Below, piece after piece: positions 26,673 to 38,737 of a stretch of 64,000 nt of DNA. The notes under the pieces are model-generated. The model was given only the letters and a program-made list of their open reading frames with translations. It had not been told where the DNA came from and searched no databases. Position 1 is the first letter of the stretch; every line of letters begins with the position of its first letter. The position numbers were made by a program, and so were the translations under genes. The DNA comes from Viridothelium virens (taxonomy: Eukaryota; Ascomycota; Dothideomycetes; Trypetheliales; Trypetheliaceae): positions 434,001-498,000 of the forward strand of contig ML991781.1 of assembly GCA_010094025.1 (NCBI GenBank). The letters are read 5' to 3'.

Positions 26673-27141
26673 ATGACCTCCAATCGTCCAGGTCAAACCG
26701 ACCTCTCCGACTCGTCCTTGACCATGCCCTCCGACAGCGAGAATTACGAAGCGAACAATGAATTATCAGACTCTCCTCCTCCTGAAGAAGGCTCGCCTCT
26801 GATACTCTACACTCAACCTACAGTATGGAGCTTGGTACGAGGGGCTGCCATCAACTTGGTTTTACCGTTTATCAATGGCCTGATGCTGGGGTTCGGGGAG
26901 TTGTTCGCTCACGAAATTGCCTTCAATTTAGGCTGGTCGGAGACAAAGGTCAGAATACCCAATACGCGGCTTCAACTCGTCTTCTACAGATTTCCCGCAG
27001 ATAGATATTGACAGTTTCCAGATCTTTCCATCCCATCGCAACAGCCGATCAGCGGGGCCTGGGATTGAAGTTCGACAAGATCCTATAGAAAGAAGACGCA
27101 GGAGTGGAGAGGAGTTAGATGCGTACACAGCATTGGAATGA
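26673..27141 (+). CDS. MIM1: Mitochondrial outer-membrane import protein Mim1/Tom13
   Basis: Exons 26673-26948 and 27022-27141 give 131 residues. Mim1 forms the MIM complex that inserts alpha-helical outer-membrane proteins such as Tom20 and Tom70. Evidence: an acidic, Ser-rich cytosolic N-terminus (residues 1-45), then SLVRGAAINLVLPFINGLML with GFGELFAHEIAFNLGW, the single membrane helix with glycine spacing and flanks that define the fungal Mim1 family. The second exon restores the family tail beginning IFPSHRNSRSAGPGIEVRQD and ending DAYTALE. Length is in the normal range. The next gene on the same strand, OXA1, encodes the inner-membrane insertase. Confidence 0.88.
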
Positions 27142-27628
27142 CTGTACGCGGGCAGCGAAGGAGTTACAATCACCACTTCAATTGTGATTTGTACATAGAT
27201 GGGCCAGCATAAGAGCCAACGGCATAGCATCCGGCGCTGTGCGCGCATTACATAAGGCGTTAGATATTGCCACTCCGATCAGGTATCACAGAGAGGGAAT
27301 GAGGCGGAGTTTGATCAATGTAGGAGGGTTAAATAGCTCATCAAAAAGAACATATCCATGCCAACCCAGGTCTTGAGTAGCTTTTGTTTCTCCTAATCCG
27401 GGCCCTTCCCGATCAATCGATCTTCGACGCTGTATTTTGGACCAATGATATCGTGTAATTAAATCTTGAGGTACCCATCTTGTACGAAATGATTGCTCTT
27501 CGCCAGGCACGCTGGGCGAGTGAATTATCAACCTCATAACGTTCATCTTGAATATTACGAAGAGGTCCGTGCGTTGTTTTACAATTCCCTGATCAGAATT
27601 GGCAACGGCACGATGCGAGAACATCAAA
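27142..27628. other. Intergenic between MIM1 and OXA1
   Basis: Both genes are on the plus strand. Only short frames without family resemblance are seen. Confidence 0.45.
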
Positions 27629-29293
27629 ATGCCACCGAGCAGAGGTTTTGCCTGTTACGGCTTCACTATCAACACCATAAACGGGACAGCTTACTCGGGG
27701 ATAGCTTCTTTTCGCAAGGTTGGTCCGTTCTTAAGAGTCAAGCAGAAATACCTTCTGATAGTCTCAGGCGCCCACCAGAGGACCTAAGAGCTTCTTTTCT
27801 ACGAACATTAGAGCCTCCAGACCTTCATTAACACCTTTGAGAAGCAAGTCATCATCACCGCAGTGGCATCGGCAAGCGAATCTCATTCCATCGCTTTGCT
27901 CTACATCTCTCGGTGTACGGTTTAATTCTACGACTCCGTCCCAAACTCCTATACCCGATGCCTCTTCACAGAAATATTCCGAGCCTTCTGGGTCTTTCGA
28001 GCAGATCAATTTCGACGAGCTAGCGAATTTCAGCAAAGATGGCATCACCATGTCTGAGCACATTGGCTTCCTCCGCGAGCTTGGTGTTGAGTACAACTGG
28101 GGCGCTCGCGCCACCATTGAATGGACACTGGAACATATCCACGTCTTGAGTGGCACCCCTTGGTGGTTATCTATTGTACTTACAACTGTCTTGTTCCGAG
28201 TGATGTGCTTCCCTCTGACAATGAGTTTGTCAAACACCTCAGCCAGGATGGCGGCCATGGGACCTGCAATCACACCAGCACGTGAGAAGTTCCAGAGGGC
28301 AACGCTAGCGAAGGATGATAATATGAAGCAAGAGGCTATGCGCGAGATCTCTAGCGCTTTCCAGAGTGCGGAGACACATCCGTTGAAGATGGTACTGCCA
28401 GCCCTCGTGCCAATGTGGATCGGGATATCTTCCTTCAATTTACTGCGTACCATGAGTGCATTGCCAGTTCCAGGTTTCCTCGATGGGGGCTTTCTTTGGG
28501 TGCAAAATCTTACACAAGCGGATCCATACCATATCCTTCCGGTTGTCTGTTCAGGTCTCATATACTACTTGCTTAAGGTATGTGTGACGCCCAGTTAAAG
28601 TTCTCTACAACTCGTGGAAGTCATGCTAAGGCCTACGCTGAATTTCTACAGAAAGGCGGCGAGACAGGTGTGCAAACTGACACGTTCAATCAAAGGACTA
28701 TGAAAATTTTGCAGATCGTATTTCCTGCTCTTGCTCTTGTATTCACGAACTGGGTGCCGGCGGCTGTCCAGCTTACCATCCTTGTCGCAACAATATGGGG
28801 TGCGATTCAAGCTCGACTCCTACGCGACCCACGATTCCGAGAGCTTACGGGCCTGTACCCGATAATAAAAAGTCCTCCTGACTCTGGTAAACCACACCAG
28901 GCACCTAAAATCAGGATAACGCCCACAGAAGTCAAAAGTGCGGCACGATCGATTGTCAATCCTCTGAAGACTTATCAGGCCCCCGAAAAGCCAAAAAAAA
29001 CGATGATTCAGAGCGCCAGGGGCGAAGTGGAGGGCGCTATATCAGAGATGAAGCAAAGCCTTTGGCGCACTACTGGTGGCATGCTTGGTAGTGGCACCTC
29101 CGATACAGAGCGGCGCACTGAGAGAAATCTCAGCAGAGAATTCATGAAAAAGGCCGACCAATACGAGAAGAAGAAGGCTGCAGAGAGACAAGATGAGCTA
29201 TGGATCAGGCAGGCCGAGCACAAGATGATTAGGAAAGATAACAAAGAAAGAAGAAGGGCACAGGCAGAGATGAGAGGTACAGATGAGATCTAG
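27629..29293 (+). CDS. OXA1: Mitochondrial inner-membrane insertase Oxa1
   Basis: Exons 27629-27718, 27768-28577 and 28652-29293 give 513 residues. Oxa1 (YidC/Alb3 family) inserts mitochondrially encoded and some imported proteins into the inner membrane. Evidence: a Ser/Arg-rich N-terminal presequence; the first membrane segment in GTPWWLSIVLTTVLFRVMCF; the hydrophilic loop MAAMGPAITPAREKFQRATL; later helices (VLPALVPMWIGISSFNLLR, ILPVVCSGLIYYLLK, ILQIVFPALALVFTNWVPAA); and a long basic C-terminal helix (about residues 400-513) that in Oxa1 binds mitoribosomes. The first exon is the weakest part: its donor is a non-consensus GTTGGT, though phase and branch site (CTGAT) fit. The second intron has a clear CTGAAT branch site. 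Confidence 0.9.
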
Positions 29294-30779
29294 TCTGTTC
29301 AGAGATAGATGTGCGGCGCCACTAAATCCCTTTCTCTATCTTGTATATATCCATAAAGTTTGTCAAATAGGCTATGTAAGAGGGACGCACTTCTCACCGC
29401 AAGCACTGACGTCCGAGCCTGGAGGCATGACGTCTCTAGGAGTTGAGGTCATAGCCTGCTGCTGCTGCAACAACCAAGCAGACAGGTTTCGTGTTTCAGG
29501 TACTGCTGCCCCTGGTGGCTGCAAGGTCCAAGCCAACTCGTCCAGGACTGGCCGTCTGTCTGTCTGACGGGCGCCAAAGACAAATCAGCTGGCTCTACTC
29601 CCTACAGGGTTGCCCCAATCGCGTCCCCCCCACCTACCTGCACCAACATCTCTCACTGCCACGGCGGAAATCTGCATTGCTTGTCAAAACCAAAGGCCGC
29701 TCTTCGCTGGTCCGCCAGATCTCCTCCCACCAGATTCCCTCCTCAATCATTGCTTTCACTGTGTGACGCCGCCCTTTATCGATCTTTCTGCCAGCGCGGG
29801 GCCCGTGAGAGCCCGAACGTAGCCTCACACGCCTCAATCGGCCAGTTCGCAACACTCAACCAGGTACATCAAATATCCACTCTCCAACCCCGTCACCCTG
29901 TCTATAATCCGCGCGAGAATATGTCGCCAGAGACCGTGCCCTGGCTGACTTCTTACGTCTACAGACTTCCCCTCACAGCCTCTTACTGACACAGTCACCC
30001 CACCTCACTGCCGCATCGGTCCAGCTACCGGCATCTTCGATTCAAGCACGCCCCGTCACTCCACGTTACTCTTCGTACCACTCCTGTCCAATTCGGTGCG
30101 CCTCTAATCCGACAAAGACGCATTGAAATCTCTTTGGGGTCGCGTACTCGCTGTTGAGCTTGCATATTGAGCAAGTCAATATTGTCTATCACCTGAAACG
30201 ACAACCGAGCTGGACTCAAGCTGTCAGAGAAAAGACGATCCCATACTATAGTACAATCGAAGGGTTGATTTCGGTGTGCTAGATTTGGAAAGGTACGTGA
30301 CACAACTTACCGAGCCCTTTGTTCGTGGCACACGAGTTCCGACTGCAGCTGTTCCCGGGGAAGCGTCCACAGAAGCTTTCGGTAGTTTTCGAGAAGCAGA
30401 GCTAGCAGCCAGAAGATCGCAAGATTTCCAGGCACGCAATTCTGATCCACGGTTCCATCGCCAGCAATTGGACTGCATTGAAGCCGCCACTCCCCGCTGA
30501 GCAGCTACACGTGGGTTGCAGGGATCTGGGCTCCGATCAATAGTTCCCACACTCCGTATTGTCTTCGTTCCTGCTCAATCGGACAATCGCTAACACAATG
30601 CTCATAGCAGTGTCAATCATTCTTAGTTCCTTCAAAATCTTTGTCCTCCATCACGCCTCCGAAAGCCGAAACCTAGCCCTCAACAATTTATCTTTCGAGG
30701 AAGCCCCAGAACTACTACTCTAACTTCGAAGCACTTCTCAGCTTAGCTGTGAATTCAATTGCGCGAGTGATTTAGCAAA
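29294..30779. other. Long upstream region of the MAP kinase gene
   Basis: About 1.5 kb without a recognisable protein gene. Pyrimidine-rich tracts are common. Minus-strand frames at 30025-30550 lack family resemblance. The 3' part holds the upstream reading frame listed next. Confidence 0.45.
30598..30723 (+). promoter_or_regulatory. Candidate upstream ORF (41 codons) in the MAP kinase leader
   Basis: An ATG at 30598 opens a 41-codon frame with a hydrophobic start (MLIAVSIILSSFKIFVLHH) that stops at 30723, 56 nt before the kinase ATG. If the transcript starts upstream it would be translated before the kinase and could damp its expression. It may be chance; the transcript start is not known. 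Confidence 0.35.
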
Positions 30780-32075
<1,296 letters not shown>

Positions 32076-33015
32076 ATTTGTTTCGTGCTACGCCCGCTCA
32101 AGGAGTTATGCTTAAGAGTCCAGCATCAAGCAATACCTGGTGTATGCTAGGAGATGAGAATGCGATTATGACTCTGGAATAAGTGTTTCATCTCTCAATT
32201 GTCAAATGGGCGACTTGGATTCAGTACATATGATTGCGACGTTTGTACCCGCAAAACATGGGAAAGTCCTTGCCTTGAAGGTGTTTCACACGTAGAAGAG
32301 CAGCGGCCATTTTGCGAATTATGTCCTCTTAGATTCTATATCCTCGCTGAATCATGAATGGAAAGATTTGAATACTATTGCACACTTGTCGAGCGGAGAA
32401 GTGATAATTCAGAAATTCATTCTGTGCCTGGCTGAAACGCGTGATTGATCAGCCATGTATAACGTACAGCGGGTAACTTGCATCACGCGGCAGCTATCGA
32501 ACTTTAGTTGTAAATATATTAGATCAAAAGCTCCGATGGTTTAGAGTACTCACCAAAGGCTATTGAATAGTCTTAGAAATTAAAAGAAGTGAAAACTTTA
32601 AGGTTATTTAGATTTAGAATATTATAGGTAATTAAGTTGTTTAAATACTCTTGAAAGACTCCACCATACCGCGTGCCACCCTTCGTAACAAGCCAAAATG
32701 AAGGTATCTCGTCTTTGAGACAGTATTTTCGTACCTCTTAGCCTACTTAAACAACGCTCTAGTCCGGGGCCATCAGGGCAAAACCGGCCAAATTGAGATT
32801 CTACGGTACTCAGCTATGCGATGTGAGTGGCGGATGGGCAGAGAATGAGTGCTTCGTGCGATCATTGGCGTAGAGTTGCGAACTATGCCTTATTCTCAGC
32901 CTCGTCTGGATTCCACTCGACTTCTTCTCTTATGGTATCTGATGCGGTTTCTTGAACCTTGTCGGGCTCTTCTCATTATCTCGTCTAATACGATGTCTTA
33001 TCAATCTTTCCTTCG
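32076..33015. other. Intergenic with an AT-rich patch
   Basis: No gene is seen. The part from about 32500 to 32660 is markedly AT-rich and contains one copy of the degenerate repeat listed next. Confidence 0.5.
32577..32636 (+). repeat. Degenerate AT-rich repeat, copy 1 (left of the HeLo-like gene)
   Basis: Aligns by eye to 34797-34856 over about 45-60 bp. Most differences are C/T or G/A transitions, with this copy the more AT-rich: GTGAAAACTTTAAGGTTATT here against GCGAAAACTCTAAGACTATT there. This fits decay by repeat-induced point mutation of a dispersed repeat. The family is unknown. Confidence 0.45.
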
Positions 33016-34683
33016 ATGACCGACCCGTTCTCCATTGCGACTGGCGTAGCTGGCCTACTGCCAGTCGCCTTCAAATTATGCCAGACCATCTACGAAACGA
33101 TCGACAAGCTTGCTCATGCCCCGAGACATTTCAAAGACCTCTCAATAGATCTGAAGGCTTTCTATAGTGTCTTGGGCACTTTGCAGGGCTATCTCGACGA
33201 TGAAACCACGTCGGCCGGAGTCCTCCATCCCATAACGTACCCCGACCTCGAGACTGTCCTCAAAAACTGTGTCGATACATTCGAGAAGCTTAACACAATC
33301 GTATGCCAGTTCCGCAAAGGTCCGACAACGGAAGATTTGAACACATGGCAAAGGGTACAAGCAACATGGAAGGAGAGCAGCATCAGGAAGCTTCGGCAAG
33401 AGCTGGCCGCTCACAAGAACACGCTGAACGTGGCGCTTTCCGTGGCCAACTAGTAAGTAGTACAAAATGGAAATTTATACCGGCAAGATCACTTAATAGT
33501 CATGCAGCATCAACACCGCCTCGACAGCATTAAGTACTACGAGGATAGAGCTGGAAGTCAACAAGCTGAAAACCGACCTGTCAGCTCTGCTTGAGAAAAT
33601 CGACCGTATGCATGAGAGATCAAGTGATAATGAAGTTATCATCGCCAACTATGATCATACGATACGATCATGTGTCCGTAGCGCGGAGTCAATAATTCCG
33701 TCCTGGTCAGAAAGAGTCAGTGGCTCGACGCCCAGCCTCCATGTTAGCTCCGCCGGAATATCGTATACTGCTGTCTCCAGCAGTCACAACAATTCGACTT
33801 ACTACTCAGCCCAAAGTCGGACGCATTCATCGATCGTCGCGAGCTCAAACATTTCAGCGGCCCTACGACGGAAGCAAGAGTCAACACATGGCATAGTCCA
33901 GGCGTCAATTATTGCGAACTCTGAAGCCTCTGTTACACGATTTCAGAATCAAATCCCAGTCCCCAGTGTAGCGCACACAGAACCGGTGCAGTTGTTTATC
34001 AAAGGCCTGACAAAAACTTCGCTCGGATTCATGTTCTCATCTTATACTTTAGTGGATGAGGTTCTGGCCTTTCTGGCCGTTCGTACTGGCGTTCCGCCGC
34101 ACAGTGTTTTCCTCACTTACTCTGGCAAGGTCCTCGAGCTGGGACGCATACTGGATGACTACGACGTAAGAAAGGATTCTACGCTCTTTGCTAATCTGCG
34201 TGTGCGAGGAAATGAGAATGAGGATGGGGATGATTATAGCCAGATTCGGATCAAAACTCGTAAGCCTCTCGCAACTACGTTTTGTATTCAACCTGACTAA
34301 TCCAAGCAGCTATGGGCACGGTAATCAATTGGTATGGCAACGTTGGCAGTTTGAATTCAACTGTGAGGGACGTGAAGAACTATGTAGAGAGGAAAGAAGG
34401 CATCCCTTCGGATGAACAGCGCCTTTGTTTTGCAGGAGGACATCTCGAGGACTACCGGACTCTACGGGACATCATGTCCCAATCGCCCCTTCGTCTGTTG
34501 TTAAGGCTACAGTCTGTCAAGGAGATGGACGAAAGTTCCGAAGGGGAAACTCCTGAGTCAACACCTGCGCAGCTCATTCGCATCTTCAAGCCACCATATG
34601 CCGTCTTTAATCCACAACTGGTGCCGATGAGGATGAGAAACATCCGCTTGCTGGCAGCAGTACGACGTCTCAGGACCTCATAG
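33016..34683 (+). CDS. HeLo-like N-terminal domain protein with two ubiquitin-like domains
   Basis: Exons 33016-33452, 33508-34259 and 34310-34683 give 520 residues. Residues 1 to about 150 (DPFSIATGVAGLLPVAFKL, then a helix reading DLSIDLKAFYSVLGTLQGYL) match fungal HeLo-like/PigL-type N-terminal domains, which in related proteins head NLR-like or cell-death effector architectures. A Ser-rich middle follows. Residues about 310-385 form a ubiquitin-like fold: VQLFIKGL, RTGVPPHSVFLTYSGKVLEL and LDDYDVRKDSTLFANLRVRG closely follow ubiquitin's strands but lack the terminal GG. A second copy spans the last junction: NSTVRDVKNYVERKEGIPS, EQRLCFAGGHLED and LRLLLRLQS. It looks like a degenerate ubiquitin tandem. 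No conjugation-competent C-terminus is present. Function unknown; a signalling or recognition role is inference. Confidence 0.8.
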
Positions 34684-35608
34684 TGCGATTATCGCTGCAA
34701 TGGAGGGATATGAGAGACACGAAGTTATGGTGCATAATGATAAGAATACGAATGAAAGTCTCTATCTTCTTGAGTTCTGCCTGTAACGCGTACATCAAAT
34801 TAAGAGAGCGAAAACTCTAAGACTATTTATACCCGATTAAACAGCTAACTACATCTCCATGAATAAACCAATGAATGATAGAAAATAACAAACAACGAAC
34901 GAGCGTAGAGGACAAAGTACTAGCTCAGATTCGACAGCAGCTCCAAAAGACTCACTTTAGTATCCCTCGGAAATAAAGAAACAATTTTCAAGACCCGTCC
35001 CTTTTTCGATTAGAAAATAGTACCACAGGTTTTTTTTTTCTGACTTTGAGCCCATCTTGTACTATACTAAGCGATGGGTTCTCGCCGAATATGTAAATTT
35101 CCAGCCACCGCTCGGTGGCATCCTAAGATCCTTGCATCCACCTTCTTGACACTCGCTCACTCACTCACTCACTTTGATTCCCTTGATCAGCTTTCTGGAC
35201 TTTCTTTTAATCCCTCACGTGTGGCAACAAGGTGCTCGGTAGTTACCAAGCGACGTGTGTCGCTGCCTTTCCCTCTGAAAACGGTCTCTTAGAATCACGG
35301 ACTTTCCACACCCATGAGTTGATTTAGTGTTCTAAAAATGATTGTGTTGCGAATTATCTCCATTTGATTAACACCTTAAGTTTAATAAGCCATTGGAGAG
35401 GAACACATGTCTTGGCAATTTTCTTTTGTTTTTCCAACTGTTTGGTAGTGAGTCCTCCTTGAGATACCATGTCAGCACACCCAACATTGAGACAATCCCA
35501 TTGGCTAAAACAGGTCCAAAGAGGTTCTGGGGAAAGTGTGGAATATCTTTGACTGGCAAATGACGGGATTCCCAAGAATTATAAAGTTGCTGGGATAGTT
35601 TTGGAAAT
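34684..35608. other. Intergenic upstream of the DNA methyltransferase gene
   Basis: No gene is seen. It contains copy 2 of the degenerate repeat, a T-tract near 35030-35040 and CTCACT tandem bases near 35155-35171. Confidence 0.45.
34797..34856 (+). repeat. Degenerate AT-rich repeat, copy 2 (right of the HeLo-like gene)
   Basis: Same-orientation partner of 32577-32636 and the less AT-rich of the two. With copy 1 it brackets the HeLo-like/ubiquitin gene. The alignment is by eye and short. Confidence 0.45.
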
Positions 35609-38600
35609 ATGAGCGAAGAGGACGAGGATCTTGCAGCGACAAGACCGATCAAGCGCCGGCTACTTGACTGCGTCCGACCATCTCAACTCGTATTTCCAAA
35701 ATCACAATATGAAGGGTGGAAACCTCCCCAAGAACCTGTACCTGAGTTGGTCGCCATTTGGGCTCTCGAAGAGGAACGAGTAGGGCAGGCTCTCCGTGAG
35801 GAAAAGGCATCCCCATCAGACCCAATCGAGGAAACAGAGTACACAGTCTTTGCTCTATCCGACTTCAGCATTTACGGACCTGAGCATGGAGACCGGGCGA
35901 ATGACTTTGTTCCGTTACATAGACTTTGCGTTGCACACGGGCATAATGACCTCTTCTTTGATGGTATTATCGGCTTTGGCAATGTACGCCAGTACGTCCA
36001 GAGAGTACGCTTCTCAACACTCACGATAGAGGGCTATGGCAAGGGTTCCCGGATATCAGAGATTTGCATCCAATCTACGGCAGGAGCCTCAAAAAACATT
36101 TGGTACTCGCTAGGCGAACCCGCTGAAGAGTATCGAAGATACCACGAAGCGTTTCTTTGGATAGCTGAATTTGCGAAACACTTTGTTGATTACCTGTGCT
36201 ATCATCTCTCGGTACGCTTGGAGGATCTCCGAAGAGATTTCTATGCTTGGCTTCGAAGTCGATCCCCTCTTGAACTCAGGCGCAGCCGATGGTTATCCGA
36301 GTACGGCCGGCAAGATTTTCGGCAGGCCTTCGTTAGCTATTGCGAGTTCCTTTGGAAGGAAGCTTATTCCGTCGACACAGACGCTCTAAACCATCCCATT
36401 TGGTTAGAAGCAGATCCCAGGCAGTTGCAAGCAATCAAGGAAGAACCATTCAAGGAGAGCATGACTATCGTTACACCCTACGCGTATGAATGTTTTAAGC
36501 ACATGTACTTTCAGCACTTTCTCAAGCGAAAAGACATTACGAATCCTGCAGTCCTCAAAACCTACCAACTGCGAGTAGCCACCATGGGTTTCACTAAGCT
36601 CGGAAGCAATTCCACCATTACCAAAGGAACGGAGAGTCCCCAAAAGCGTTTTCTCGATGGTCAGATAAGAGTCGGCAGCGTCATTGCTATCGAGCGTGAC
36701 CGGGATTCTGACTGGAAGGACAACTCAAGCACTTGGTACGCATACGTTCAAGGTGTGACGCAGGATCGATGTCGCAATCAACTGCTGAGACTGAATGTGA
36801 TATGGTTGTACAGACCTGGAGAAACCATCCTCTCGAAGGGAATTTATCTCTGGGAAAAGGAGCTTTTCTTCTCAGATCATTGCAATTGTGGAGATGCTGA
36901 CCTCCTAACTAGTGAAGCGCTTCATGCCGTTGACGTTGAATGGTTTGGCACCGACCCGACTACCAGTGCCGATTTCTTTGTATGCCAGAAGTATTGTACC
37001 AGAGATGGCGCATACTCATTTCGGGAATTACAACAATCAGACTTTAAATGTCCTTGTACGAACCAGAAATCAGCACTCACAACGGTTCAAGAGAAATACA
37101 AGCCGGGAGATCCTGTCCTGGTTCAGATGAACCGTGTTCTTGAACCATGTATTTTATACAGCATTGGAGCCGAGGTTGAGGGACTTCAGGAAGTGACGGT
37201 CCAGCGACTGAAAAGGCTGAAAGCTAAAATTCCTTCAGCGAGGCCCAATGAACTTGGTTGGACTGAACAGATTTGCCCTGTGCAAGCCACCAGAGTTTTC
37301 AAGAAGTGCCATATTCGAATATATACAAGGAAGCAAAGAGAATTTGGACAGATTCCAGCACCGTATAGTCGCGACGGCACTGCGGATTGCTGGTATATTT
37401 CTGCAAAGATCCTGGGCAGTGAAGGCGACTCGGAGATTATTGAATATCTACAAGCTGGATCCCGTCTACCTTTTGACGAAAGCTTTGATCCGCTCAGACC
37501 GAAAGCGAAGCCCCTTTTGGGACTTGATCTGTTTTGTGGAGCAGGTAGTTTTGGCAGAGGACTGGAAGAGTCTGGCGCTGTGGAGATGAAGTACGCGATT
37601 GACTTCAACAAGCAAGCGATGCATACATACAGTGCCAATATCAAGGCCGACGACGTCAAACTATTCCTGGGATCTGCCGATGATTATCTGTCCAACGCAA
37701 TGGCAGGATCAAGACAGGATAATGTGGCCGCGATTGGAGAAGTGGAGGAATGTTCGGCAGGCAGCCCATGTGTAGGTTTCTCCAACGCGCAGCCGAACAA
37801 GCAAAGCGATATGTCAAAGAAAAATGCGTCAATGGTCGCCTCGGTCATCGCTTTCCTTGACTTTTACCGACCGCGGTACGGCATTCTGGAGAATGTACCA
37901 GCTATGGCAACGGATATCGGCGGGCAAAACGTCTTTGCCCAAGTCCTATGCGCGTTAGTCGCGATGGGGTACTAGACACAGCAGTTTTTTCTTGACGCTT
38001 GGTCCTGTGGAAACCCACAGAGCCGTGTACGTCTCTTCATTGTCTGTTCAGCGCCAGGGCAAGAACCTTTCAATCATCCATCGCTCACACATGCGCACCC
38101 GACGGGTATATCTCCTGCAAAGCTTGGAAAAGCTGTAAACGGTCAGCCTTTCGGTGAACGCCGGTTTGAAGACGCGTATCCGTTTAACTGTGTGACTGCA
38201 AGAGAGGCCACAGAAGATCTCCCGTATATTGGCGATTCCCACGTCCAGGTCTGCATTCGACATCCAGACCATCGTACATCTCGCGCTGAGAACATGTTCA
38301 ACCGCTGTCTGATCGGGATGATACCAACTACACCGTACGGTGCGAACTTTATCACGGCATCGCAGATGAGTGTTGTGGCTAAACCACAGATGGACAAATA
38401 CGCCCCGCGCAGTGTGGGGCGCTTTGGACAAAACCAGAACTCCTGGAGAAGGATCAGACCCGATGGATTATTTTCTACGGTTACGACTTTTATTACCCCG
38501 TGGGACTATAAGGCTGGTCGGACTATACACTGGGAAGAGCATAGACTTCTAACAATAGAGGAGGCAAGGCGCGCCCAAGGCATTCCAGAAGAGGAGGTTC

Positions 38601-38737
38601 TGGTTGGTTTGCCCAGTTCTCAATGGAAGCAGATTGCTAACGGTGTGGCACGAGGAGTCTCGCTGGCCCTGGGGATGGCGATGAGGGAAGCTTGGCTCAC
38701 GAACCCGGAAGATAGTAAGATGAAGAGGTCTGCTTAG
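35609..38737 (+). pseudogene. DIM-2-type DNA (cytosine-5) methyltransferase, interrupted by one in-frame stop
   Basis: One open stretch of 1043 codons encodes the whole enzyme except for a TAG at 37973-37975. DIM-2 carries out cytosine methylation in fungi, guided by H3K9me3/HP1. Evidence: a BAH-like region (GQIRVGSVIAIERDRD, FVCQKYCTRDGAYSFRELQQ), SAM motif I LLGLDLFCGAGSFGRGLEES, catalytic motif IV GSPCVGFSNAQPN, motif VI RYGILENVP, and after the stop motif VIII NPQSRVRLFIV, then a target-recognition segment and motif X (QIANGVARGVSLALG). The stop falls between motifs VI and VIII, in GY-stop-TQQFFLDAW, so the truncated 788-residue product cannot methylate. CAG to TAG is a CpA-to-TpA change, the RIP signature. 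The remaining 253 codons are intact, so the stop is recent, a sequencing error, or read through. No intron removes it without losing motif VI. Confidence 0.85.

Noticed and set aside
30025-30550. Minus-strand frames in the MAP kinase upstream region
   Set aside because: Arg/Ser-rich chance composition with no motif. Not called as genes.
37892-37983. Intron that would skip the stop in the DNA methyltransferase (GTACCA...ACACAG)
   Set aside because: It would remove the residues after the catalytic ENV motif through GY, which are conserved, so the spliced product would be damaged. The stop is more likely real or a sequencing error.
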